Position numbers and translations under genes: made by a program
Shown here: positions 52,459 through 62,738 of the stretch, in pieces
How the letters are laid out: each line of letters begins with the position of its first letter
Numbering within the stretch: position 1 is the first letter of the stretch
Notes under the pieces: model-generated
Databases searched by the model: none
Told to the model about the DNA's origin: nothing
Seen by the model: the letters and a program-made list of their open reading frames with translations, nothing else
Assembly: GCA_030867875.1 (NCBI GenBank)
Contig: JAOWCC010001634.1
Span: forward strand, 54,222,021-54,286,020
From: Actinernus sp. WN-2022
Lineage: Eukaryota > Cnidaria > Anthozoa > Actiniaria > Actinernidae
Reading direction: 5' to 3'
DNA length: 64,000 nt

Positions 52459-54591
52459 ATGGAACAGATACGATTTAACTACTCAATGAAGAATATACCT
52501 ATCCCCTCAAGAAACTCCTACCTAAAAAGCCTTATAGAAAAAGTAGAGAGCGTTGTCAAGCGAATGAGATGGAAAGCATTTTTTTACGAAAAGAAACCCG
52601 AAGAAAAAGACCAAACACACCGTGAACCCGACAACAAATACGGATTTAAATCCCGCAAATGCCCTCCACAACACGAAGATCTCGACAGATTCGAAGCTGA
52701 CCTCATGGACATGATGAACAACGTACAATTCAGAAAAACACAAGACGAATTTCAGACCCAGCTCAACAATGATATACAAAGAATCAAGACGTCAAACAAA
52801 GTATTCATCCCCGCCGACAAAACCACTAACATTTATGAAGTAGATGCACGAGAACACGAAAAACTAATCCAGAACAGTATAACAACAACCTACAAAAAGA
52901 CAAACGCGAACACCATACACAAAATCAACAAAGAAGCAAAAGACATAGCAGCGGAACTCGACATTCAAGACAGAACAGAACGCATGGCAGAACGACAAGC
53001 ATTCATATCACTTAAGGACCACAAAGAAAACTTCACCAATAATCCAACCTGCAGACTAATCAACCCAGCCAAAAGCGAAATAGGAAAGATCAGCAAGCAA
53101 ATACTACAGAAAATTAACACCGATATTCGAGCCAAGACACCACTCAACCAATGGAATAACTCCTACTCCGTCATCGACTGGTTTACTAACATCCCCAACA
53201 AGCATCAACACACGTTCACGGTCTTCGACATCGAAAGCTTCTACCCTTCAATCTCCCAAGAACTGCTAACCAAAGCCATTAACTTCGCCAAAAAACACAC
53301 AAAGATCACTAACCAAGACATCGACATCATAATGCACTCCAGAAAATCGCTTCTATTCCACAACGGATCACCCTGGATAAAAAAAGACAACGACGAACTA
53401 TTCGACGTAGCTATGGGAAGCTTTGACGGCGCAGAAGTATGCGAGCTAGTTGGGCTTTTCATACTTAACGACCTAACATCGAAATACGGAACAGACAACA
53501 TCGGACTATACAGAGACGACGGACTCGCTGTTTTCAAGAACACCTCAGCATCACAAGCAGACAGAATACGGAAAGACATAACAAGACGCTTCAAAGAACA
53601 CGACCTCAAAATAACTATATAAACCAATCTGAAATCGGTAGACTACCTCGACGTAACATTCAACCTGACAACCGGATCCTTCCAACCATACCGAAAACCG
53701 AACGATGAGCCCATTTACATCAACACAAAATCCAACCACCCACCAAACATCATTAAGCAAATACCACCAGCCATCAATCGCAGAATATTGCACCTATCAT
53801 CCAACCAAGACTCATTTAACAATGCCAAACCCACCTACGAGAAAGCACTCAAATCCAGCGGATTCACCGAAACACTCAACTACGCCGAGCAAAACACCGC
53901 CAAATCTACTAAAAGAAAACGGAAAAGAAACATAATCTGGTTTAACCCTCCATACAGTAAGAACGTCCAAACTAATGTCGCCAAATCATTCCTTAACCTC
54001 GTTAAGAAACACTTCCCGCCTAATCACAAGCTGCACCCCGTCTTCAACAAGAACAACGTCAAAGTTAGCTATAGCTGCATGCCTAATATGAGCACCATAA
54101 TTAGCAACCATAACAAGTCCATCCTCGACACTAACAACACCACGCCCCAAGATGAATGCAACTGCAGAAAGAAAAACGAATGCCCGCTCGACAATAAATG
54201 CCTAACCACTAACGTCATCTACAAAGCCACCGTTACTACCGACAACAACCAGACTGCAAAGAACTACATTGGACTGACGGAAGGCACATTCAAGCAACGC
54301 TTCACGCAACACAAATCAACATTTCGCAATAGAAAATACACCAACAGCACCGAGCTATCCAAGCACATCTGGAAATTAAAGGACAACAACGCTAACTACA
54401 GAATCGACTGGACCATCATCGCACGAGCAAGCGCATATAACAACGCAACAAAACGATGCCTCCTCTGTCTGACAGAAAAACTCCACATTCTTAGAGCCGA
54501 TAAAACTACGAACTTAAACAAGAGAACTGAACTAATCTCTAAATGCCGACATGAGAACAAATACTATTTAGCAAACATTCCATGTAAATAG
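52459..54591 (+). pseudogene. Penelope-like unit R3, nonsense codon
   Basis: One C-to-T change makes TAA at 53,620-53,622 (after LKITI, about residue 388), between motif C and the thumb region. The rest of the frame is open and identical to R1. Confidence 0.92.
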
Positions 54592-54832
54592 AACTTAGAA
54601 TTACAGAAACTAGCCTTGTTATCGTGCAAATAATAGAAACCAATCGCCATAGAAATGGTAACTTAACAATTCATGTAAACTGCAATGAAAGCCAGCCGCT
54701 TTTAAAAATTATGACACAATAGAACCCGGCCCCCTTAGGAATGTAAACACAATAGAAGACATAATCTATAGAAATTATAATTAGCTACCCGTATATAGTG
54801 TTTAGGAACGGTATATTCTTCATTAAACATAC

Positions 54833-54872
54833 CTGTCTGATGATCGCGTAAGCGTGAAACACAGTGTTACAG
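54833..54872 (+). ncRNA. Hammerhead ribozyme motif, spacer R3-R4
   Basis: Exact copy of the motif. Confidence 0.65.
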
Positions 54873-55028
54873 AAAGTTATGTGTGTTTGATTCGTCTTCC
54901 TATATGTATACACGCTCTGCAATTCTATTGCATCGAGCACTCTGCCGCAAGGATTGACTTCTCAAGAATTATAATTCGCTCCTGCATACCACAGTCGAGC
55001 ACTCTAGTCATAACTGCCACCCGCCCAA

Positions 55029-57161
55029 ATGGAACAGATACGATTTAACTACTCAATGAAGAATATACCTATCCCCTCAAGAAACTCCTACCTAAAAAGC
55101 CTTATAGAAAAAGTAGAGAGCGTTGTCAAGCGAATGAGATGGAAAGCATTTTTTTACGAAAAGAAACCCGAAGAAAAAGACCAAACACACCGTGAACCCG
55201 ACAACAAATACGGATTTAAATCCCGCAAATGCCCTCCACAACACGAAGATCTCGACAGATTCGAAGCTGACCTCATGGACATGATGAACAACGTACAATT
55301 CAGAAAAACACAAGACGAATTTCAGACCCAGCTCAACAATGATATACAAAGAATCAAGACGTCAAACAAAGTATTCATCCCCGCCGACAAAACCACTAAC
55401 ATTTATGAAGTAGATGCACGAGAACACGAAAAACTAATCCAGAACAGTATAACAACAACCTACAAAAAGACAAACGCGAACACCATACACAAAATCAACA
55501 AAGAAGCAAAAGACATAGCAGCGGAACTCGACATTCAAGACAGAACAGAACGCATGGCAGAACGACAAGCATTCATATCACTTAAGGACCACAAAGAAAA
55601 CTTCACCAATAATCCAACCTGCAGACTAATCAACCCAGCCAAAAGCGAAATAGGAAAGATCAGCAAGCAAATACTACAGAAAATTAACACCGATATTCGA
55701 GCCAAGACACCACTCAACCAATGGAATAACTCCTACTCCGTCATCGACTGGTTTACTAACATCCCCAACAAGCATCAACACACGTTCACGGTCTTCGACA
55801 TCGAAAGCTTCTACCCTTCAATCTCCCAAGAACTGCTAACCAAAGCCATTAACTTCGCCAAAAAACACACAAAGATCACTAACCAAGACATCGACATCAT
55901 AATGCACTCCAGAAAATCGCTTCTATTCCACAACGGATCACCCTGGATAAAAAAAGACAACGACGAACTATTCGACGTAGCTATGGGAAGCTTTGACGGC
56001 GCAGAAGTATGCGAGCTAGTTGGGCTTTTCATACTTAACGACCTAACATCGAAATACGGAACAGACAACATCGGACTATACAGAGACGACGGACTCGCTG
56101 TTTTCAAGAACACCTCAGCATCACAAGCAGACAGAATACGGAAAGACATAACAAGACGCTTCAAAGAACACGACCTCAAAATAACTATACAAACCAATCT
56201 GAAATCGGTAGACTACCTCGACGTAACATTCAACCTGACAACCGGATCCTTCCAACCATACCGAAAACCGAACGATGAGCCCATTTACATCAACACAAAA
56301 TCCAACCACCCACCAAACATCATTAAGCAAATACCACCAGCCATCAATCGCAGAATATTGCACCTATCATCCAACCAAGACTCATTTAACAATGCCAAAC
56401 CCACCTACGAGAAAGCACTCAAATCCAGCGGATTCACCGAAACACTCAACTACGCCGAGCAAAACACCGCCAAATCTACTAAAAGAAAACGGAAAAGAAA
56501 CATAATCTGGTTTAACCCTCCATACAGTAAGAACGTCCAAACTAATGTCGCCAAATCATTCCTTAACCTCGTTAAGAAACACTTCCCGCCTAATCACAAG
56601 CTGCACCCCGTCTTCAACAAGAACAACGTCAAAGTTAGCTATAGCTGCATGCCTAATATGAGCACCATAATTAGCAACCATAACAAGTCCATCCTCGACA
56701 CTAACAACACCACGCCCCAAGATGAATGCAACTGCAGAAAGAAAAACGAATGCCCGCTCGACAATAAATGCCTAACCACTAACGTCATCTACAAAGCCAC
56801 CGTTACTACCGACAACAACCAGACTGCAAAGAACTACATTGGACTGACGGAAGGCACATTCAAGCAACGCTTCACGCAACACAAATCAACATTTCGCAAT
56901 AGAAAATACACCAACAGCACCGAGCTATCCAAGCACATCTGGAAATTAAAGGACAACAACGCTAACTACAGAATCGACTGGACCATCATCGCACGAGCAA
57001 GCGCATATAACAACGCAACAAAACGATGCCTCCTCTGTCTGACAGAAAAACTCCACATTCTTAGAGCCGATAAAACTACGAACTTAAACAAGAGAACTGA
57101 ACTAATCTCTAAATGCCGACATGAGAACAAATACTATTTAGCAAACATTCCATGTAAATAG
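55029..57161 (+). CDS. Penelope-like reverse transcriptase, unit R4, intact
   Basis: An intact 710-codon frame, same protein as R1, with the YRDDG motif, CxC finger and GIY-YIG nuclease all present. Confidence 0.93.
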   Translation: MEQIRFNYSMKNIPIPSRNSYLKSLIEKVESVVKRMRWKAFFYEKKPEEKDQTHREPDNKYGFKSRKCPPQHEDLDRFEADLMDMMNNVQFRKTQDEFQTQLNNDIQRIKTSNKVFIPADKTTNIYEVDAREHEKLIQNSITTTYKKTNANTIHKINKEAKDIAAELDIQDRTERMAERQAFISLKDHKENFTNNPTCRLINPAKSEIGKISKQILQKINTDIRAKTPLNQWNNSYSVIDWFTNIPNKHQHTFTVFDIESFYPSISQELLTKAINFAKKHTKITNQDIDIIMHSRKSLLFHNGSPWIKKDNDELFDVAMGSFDGAEVCELVGLFILNDLTSKYGTDNIGLYRDDGLAVFKNTSASQADRIRKDITRRFKEHDLKITIQTNLKSVDYLDVTFNLTTGSFQPYRKPNDEPIYINTKSNHPPNIIKQIPPAINRRILHLSSNQDSFNNAKPTYEKALKSSGFTETLNYAEQNTAKSTKRKRKRNIIWFNPPYSKNVQTNVAKSFLNLVKKHFPPNHKLHPVFNKNNVKVSYSCMPNMSTIISNHNKSILDTNNTTPQDECNCRKKNECPLDNKCLTTNVIYKATVTTDNNQTAKNYIGLTEGTFKQRFTQHKSTFRNRKYTNSTELSKHIWKLKDNNANYRIDWTIIARASAYNNATKRCLLCLTEKLHILRADKTTNLNKRTELISKCRHENKYYLANIPCK

Positions 57162-57402
57162 AACTTAGAATTACAGAAACTAGCCTTGTTATCGTGCAAA
57201 TAATAGAAACCAATCGCCATAGAAATGGTAACTTAACAATTCATGTAAACTGCAATGAAAGCCAGCCGCTTTTAAAAATTATGACACAATAGAACCCGGC
57301 CCCCTTAGGAATGTAAACACAATAGAAGACATAATCTATAGAAATTATAATTAGCTACCCGTATATAGTGTTTAGGAACGGTATATTCTTCATTAAACAT
57401 AC

Positions 57403-57442
57403 CTGTCTGATGATCGCGTAAGCGTGAAACACAGTGTTACAG
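57403..57442 (+). ncRNA. Hammerhead ribozyme motif, spacer R4-R5
   Basis: Exact copy of the motif. Confidence 0.65.
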
Positions 57443-57598
57443 AAAGTTATGTGTGTTTGATTCGTCTTCCTATATGTATACACGCTCTGCAATTCTATTG
57501 CATCGAGCACTCTGCCGCAAGGATTGACTTCTCAAGAATTATAATTCGCTCCTGCATACCACAGTCGAGCACTCTAGTCATAACTGCCACCCGCCCAA

Positions 57599-59731
57599 AT
57601 GGAACAGATACGATTTAACTACTCAATGAAGAATATACCTATCCCCTCAAGAAACTCCTACCTAAAAAGCCTTATAGAAAAAGTAGAGAGCGTTGTCAAG
57701 CGAATGAGATGGAAAGCATTTTTTTACGAAAAGAAACCCGAAGAAAAAGACCAAACACACCGTGAACCCGACAACAAATACGGATTTAAATCCCGCAAAT
57801 GCCCTCCACAACACGAAGATCTCGACAGATTCGAAGCTGACCTCATGGACATGATGAACAACGTACAATTCAGAAAAACACAAGACGAATTTCAGACCCA
57901 GCTCAACAATGATATACAAAGAATCAAGACGTCAAACAAAGTATTCATCCCCGCCGACAAAACCACTAACATTTATGAAGTAGATGCACGAGAACACGAA
58001 AAACTAATCCAGAACAGTATAACAACAACCTACAAAAAGACAAACGCGAACACCATACACAAAATCAACAAAGAAGCAAAAGACATAGCAGCGGAACTCG
58101 ACATTCAAGACAGAACAGAACGCATGGCAGAACGACAAGCATTCATATCACTTAAGGACCACAAAGAAAACTTCACCAATAATCCAACCTGCAGACTAAT
58201 CAACCCAGCCAAAAGCGAAATAGGAAAGATCAGCAAGCAAATACTACAGAAAATTAACACCGATATTCGAGCCAAGACACCACTCAACCAATGGAATAAC
58301 TCCTACTCCGTCATCGACTGGTTTACTAACATCCCCAACAAGCATCAACACACGTTCACGGTCTTCGACATCGAAAGCTTCTACCCTTCAATCTCCCAAG
58401 AACTGCTAACCAAAGCCATTAACTTCGCCAAAAAACACACAAAGATCACTAACCAAGACATCGACATCATAATGCACTCCAGAAAATCGCTTCTATTCCA
58501 CAACGGATCACCCTGGATAAAAAAAGACAACGACGAACTATTCGACGTAGCTATGGGAAGCTTTGACGGCGCAGAAGTATGCGAGCTAGTTGGGCTTTTC
58601 ATACTTAACGACCTAACATCGAAATACGGAACAGACAACATCGGACTATACAGAGACGACGGACTCGCTGTTTTCAAGAACACCTCAGCATCACAAGCAG
58701 ACAGAATACGGAAAGACATAACAAGACGCTTCAAAGAACACGACCTCAAAATAACTATACAAACCAATCTGAAATCGGTAGACTACCTCGACGTAACATT
58801 CAACCTGACAACCGGATCCTTCCAACCATACCGAAAACCGAACGATGAGCCCATTTACATCAACACAAAATCCAACCACCCACCAAACATCATTAAGCAA
58901 ATACCACCAGCCATCAATCGCAGAATATTGCACCTATCATCCAACCAAGACTCATTTAACAATGCCAAACCCACCTACGAGAAAGCACTCAAATCCAGCG
59001 GATTCACCGAAACACTCAACTACGCCGAGCAAAACACCGCCAAATCTACTAAAAGAAAACGGAAAAGAAACATAATCTGGTTTAACCCTCCATACAGTAA
59101 GAACGTCCAAACTAATGTCGCCAAATCATTCCTTAACCTCGTTAAGAAACACTTCCCGCCTAATCACAAGCTGCACCCCGTCTTCAACAAGAACAACGTC
59201 AAAGTTAGCTATAGCTGCATGCCTAATATGAGCACCATAATTAGCAACCATAACAAGTCCATCCTCGACACTAACAACACCACGCCCCAAGATGAATGCA
59301 ACTGCAGAAAGAAAAACGAATGCCCGCTCGACAATAAATGCCTAACCACTAACGTCATCTACAAAGCCACCGTTACTACCGACAACAACCAGACTGCAAA
59401 GAACTACATTGGACTGACGGAAGGCACATTCAAGCAACGCTTCACGCAACACAAATCAACATTTCGCAATAGAAAATACACCAACAGCACCGAGCTATCC
59501 AAGCACATCTGGAAATTAAAGGACAACAACGCTAACTACAGAATCGACTGGACCATCATCGCACGAGCAAGCGCATATAACAACGCAACAAAACGATGCC
59601 TCCTCTGTCTGACAGAAAAACTCCACATTCTTAGAGCCGATAAAACTACGAACTTAAACAAGAGAACTGAACTAATCTCTAAATGCCGACATGAGAACAA
59701 ATACTATTTAGCAAACATTCCATGTAAATAG
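57599..59731 (+). CDS. Penelope-like reverse transcriptase, unit R5, intact
   Basis: An intact 710-codon frame, same protein as R1 and R4. Confidence 0.93.
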   Translation: MEQIRFNYSMKNIPIPSRNSYLKSLIEKVESVVKRMRWKAFFYEKKPEEKDQTHREPDNKYGFKSRKCPPQHEDLDRFEADLMDMMNNVQFRKTQDEFQTQLNNDIQRIKTSNKVFIPADKTTNIYEVDAREHEKLIQNSITTTYKKTNANTIHKINKEAKDIAAELDIQDRTERMAERQAFISLKDHKENFTNNPTCRLINPAKSEIGKISKQILQKINTDIRAKTPLNQWNNSYSVIDWFTNIPNKHQHTFTVFDIESFYPSISQELLTKAINFAKKHTKITNQDIDIIMHSRKSLLFHNGSPWIKKDNDELFDVAMGSFDGAEVCELVGLFILNDLTSKYGTDNIGLYRDDGLAVFKNTSASQADRIRKDITRRFKEHDLKITIQTNLKSVDYLDVTFNLTTGSFQPYRKPNDEPIYINTKSNHPPNIIKQIPPAINRRILHLSSNQDSFNNAKPTYEKALKSSGFTETLNYAEQNTAKSTKRKRKRNIIWFNPPYSKNVQTNVAKSFLNLVKKHFPPNHKLHPVFNKNNVKVSYSCMPNMSTIISNHNKSILDTNNTTPQDECNCRKKNECPLDNKCLTTNVIYKATVTTDNNQTAKNYIGLTEGTFKQRFTQHKSTFRNRKYTNSTELSKHIWKLKDNNANYRIDWTIIARASAYNNATKRCLLCLTEKLHILRADKTTNLNKRTELISKCRHENKYYLANIPCK

Positions 59732-59972
59732 AACTTAGAATTACAGAAACTAGCCTTGTTATCGTGCAAATAATAGAAACCAATCGCCATAGAAATGGTA
59801 ACTTAACAATTCATGTAAACTGCAATGAAAGCCAGCCGCTTTTAAAAATTATGACACAATAGAACCCGGCCCCCTTAGGAATGTAAACACAATAGAAGAC
59901 ATAATCTATAGAAATTATAATTAGCTACCCGTATATAGTGTTTAGGAACGGTATATTCTTCATTAAACATAC

Positions 59973-60012
59973 CTGTCTGATGATCGCGTAAGCGTGAAAC
60001 ACAGTGTTACAG
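59973..60012 (+). ncRNA. Hammerhead ribozyme motif, spacer R5-R6
   Basis: Exact copy of the motif. Confidence 0.65.
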
Positions 60013-60168
60013 AAAGTTATGTGTGTTTGATTCGTCTTCCTATATGTATACACGCTCTGCAATTCTATTGCATCGAGCACTCTGCCGCAAGGATTGACTT
60101 CTCAAGAATTATAATTCGCTCCTGCATACCACAGTCGAGCACTCTAGTCATAACTGCCACCCGCCCAA

Positions 60169-62301
60169 ATGGAACAGATACGATTTAACTACTCAATGAA
60201 GAATATACCTATCCCCTCAAGAAACTCCTACCTAAAAAGCCTTATAGAAAAAGTAGAGAGCGTTGTCAAGCGAATGAGATGGAAAGCATTTTTTTACGAA
60301 AAGAAACCCGAAGAAAAAGACCAAACACACCGTGAACCCGACAACAAATACGGATTTAAATCCCGCAAATGCCCTCCACAACACGAAGATCTCGACAGAT
60401 TCGAAGCTGACCTCATGGACATGATGAACAACGTACAATTCAGAAAAACACAAGACGAATTTCAGACCCAGCTCAACAATGATATACAAAGAATCAAGAC
60501 GTCAAACAAAGTATTCATCCCCGCCGACAAAACCACTAACATTTATGAAGTAGATGCACGAGAACACGAAAAACTAATCCAGAACAGTATAACAACAACC
60601 TACAAAAAGACAAACGCGAACACCATACACAAAATCAACAAAGAAGCAAAAGACATAGCAGCGGAACTCGACATTCAAGACAGAACAGAACGCATGGCAG
60701 AACGACAAGCATTCATATCACTTAAGGACCACAAAGAAAACTTCACCAATAATCCAACCTGCAGACTAATCAACCCAGCCAAAAGCGAAATAGGAAAGAT
60801 CAGCAAGCAAATACTACAGAAAATTAACACCGATATTCGAGCCAAGACACCACTCAACCAATGGAATAACTCCTACTCCGTCATCGACTGGTTTACTAAC
60901 ATCCCCAACAAGCATCAACACACGTTCACGGTCTTCGACATCGAAAGCTTCTACCCTTCAATCTCCCAAGAACTGCTAACCAAAGCCATTAACTTCGCCA
61001 AAAAAAACACAAAGATCACTAACCAAGACATCGACATCATAATGCACTCCAGAAAATCGCTTCTATTCCACAACGGATCACCCTGGATAAAAAAAGACAA
61101 CGACGAACTATTCGACGTAGCTATGGGAAGCTTTGACGGCGCAGAAGTATGCGAGCTAGTTGGGCTTTTCATACTTAACGACCTAACATCGAAATACGGA
61201 ACAGACAACATCGGACTATACAGAGACGACGGACTCGCTGTTTTCAAGAACACCTCAGCATCACAAGCAGACAGAATACGGAAAGACATAACAAGACGCT
61301 TCAAAGAACACGACCTCAAAATAACTATACAAACCAATCTGAAATCGGTAGACTACCTCGACGTAACATTCAACCTGACAACCGGATCCTTCCAACCATA
61401 CCGAAAACCGAACGATGAGCCCATTTACATCAACACAAAATCCAACCACCCACCAAACATCATTAAGCAAATACCACCAGCCATCAATCGCAGAATATTG
61501 CACCTATCATCCAACCAAGACTCATTTAACAATGCCAAACCCACCTACGAGAAAGCACTCAAATCCAGCGGATTCACCGAAACACTCAACTACGCCGAGC
61601 AAAACACCGCCAAATCTACTAAAAGAAAACGGAAAAGAAACATAATCTGGTTTAACCCTCCATACAGTAAGAACGTCCAAACTAATGTCGCCAAATCATT
61701 CCTTAACCTCGTTAAGAAACACTTCCCGCCTAATCACAAGCTGCACCCCGTCTTCAACAAGAACAACGTCAAAGTTAGCTATAGCTGCATGCCTAATATG
61801 AGCACCATAATTAGCAACCATAACAAGTCCATCCTCGACACTAACAACACCACGCCCCAAGATGAATGCAACTGCAGAAAGAAAAACGAATGCCCGCTCG
61901 ACAATAAATGCCTAACCACTAACGTCATCTACAAAGCCACCGTTACTACCGACAACAACCAGACTGCAAAGAACTACATTGGACTGACGGAAGGCACATT
62001 CAAGCAACGCTTCACGCAACACAAATCAACATTTCGCAATAGAAAATACACCAACAGCACCGAGCTATCCAAGCACATCTGGAAATTAAAGGACAACAAC
62101 GCTAACTACAGAATCGACTGGACCATCATCGCACGAGCAAGCGCATATAACAACGCAACAAAACGATGCCTCCTCTGTCTGACAGAAAAACTCCACATTC
62201 TTAGAGCCGATAAAACTACGAACTTAAACAAGAGAACTGAACTAATCTCTAAATGCCGACATGAGAACAAATACTATTTAGCAAACATTCCATGTAAATA
62301 G
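60169..62301 (+). CDS. Penelope-like reverse transcriptase, unit R6, intact with one substitution
   Basis: An intact frame with His-to-Asn at about residue 280 (FAKKNTK, from AAAAAACAC to AAAAAAAAC near 61,005). The next unit shares this change, which marks R6 and R7 as more recently related to each other than to R1-R5. Confidence 0.93.
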   Translation: MEQIRFNYSMKNIPIPSRNSYLKSLIEKVESVVKRMRWKAFFYEKKPEEKDQTHREPDNKYGFKSRKCPPQHEDLDRFEADLMDMMNNVQFRKTQDEFQTQLNNDIQRIKTSNKVFIPADKTTNIYEVDAREHEKLIQNSITTTYKKTNANTIHKINKEAKDIAAELDIQDRTERMAERQAFISLKDHKENFTNNPTCRLINPAKSEIGKISKQILQKINTDIRAKTPLNQWNNSYSVIDWFTNIPNKHQHTFTVFDIESFYPSISQELLTKAINFAKKNTKITNQDIDIIMHSRKSLLFHNGSPWIKKDNDELFDVAMGSFDGAEVCELVGLFILNDLTSKYGTDNIGLYRDDGLAVFKNTSASQADRIRKDITRRFKEHDLKITIQTNLKSVDYLDVTFNLTTGSFQPYRKPNDEPIYINTKSNHPPNIIKQIPPAINRRILHLSSNQDSFNNAKPTYEKALKSSGFTETLNYAEQNTAKSTKRKRKRNIIWFNPPYSKNVQTNVAKSFLNLVKKHFPPNHKLHPVFNKNNVKVSYSCMPNMSTIISNHNKSILDTNNTTPQDECNCRKKNECPLDNKCLTTNVIYKATVTTDNNQTAKNYIGLTEGTFKQRFTQHKSTFRNRKYTNSTELSKHIWKLKDNNANYRIDWTIIARASAYNNATKRCLLCLTEKLHILRADKTTNLNKRTELISKCRHENKYYLANIPCK

Positions 62302-62542
62302 AACTTAGAATTACAGAAACTAGCCTTGTTATCGTGCAAATAATAGAAACCAATCGCCATAGAAATGGTAACTTAACAATTCATGTAAACTGCAATGAAA
62401 GCCAGCCGCTTTTAAAAATTATGACACAATAGAACCCGGCCCCCTTAGGAATGTAAACACAATAGAAGACATAATCTATAGAAATTATAATTAGCTACCC
62501 GTATATAGTGTTTAGGAACGGTATATTCTTCATTAAACATAC

Positions 62543-62582
62543 CTGTCTGATGATCGCGTAAGCGTGAAACACAGTGTTACAG
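62543..62582 (+). ncRNA. Hammerhead ribozyme motif, spacer R6-R7
   Basis: Exact copy of the motif, last one in the window. Confidence 0.65.
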
Positions 62583-62738
62583 AAAGTTATGTGTGTTTGA
62601 TTCGTCTTCCTATATGTATACACGCTCTGCAATTCTATTGCATCGAGCACTCTGCCGCAAGGATTGACTTCTCAAGAATTATAATTCGCTCCTGCATACC
62701 ACAGTCGAGCACTCTAGTCATAACTGCCACCCGCCCAA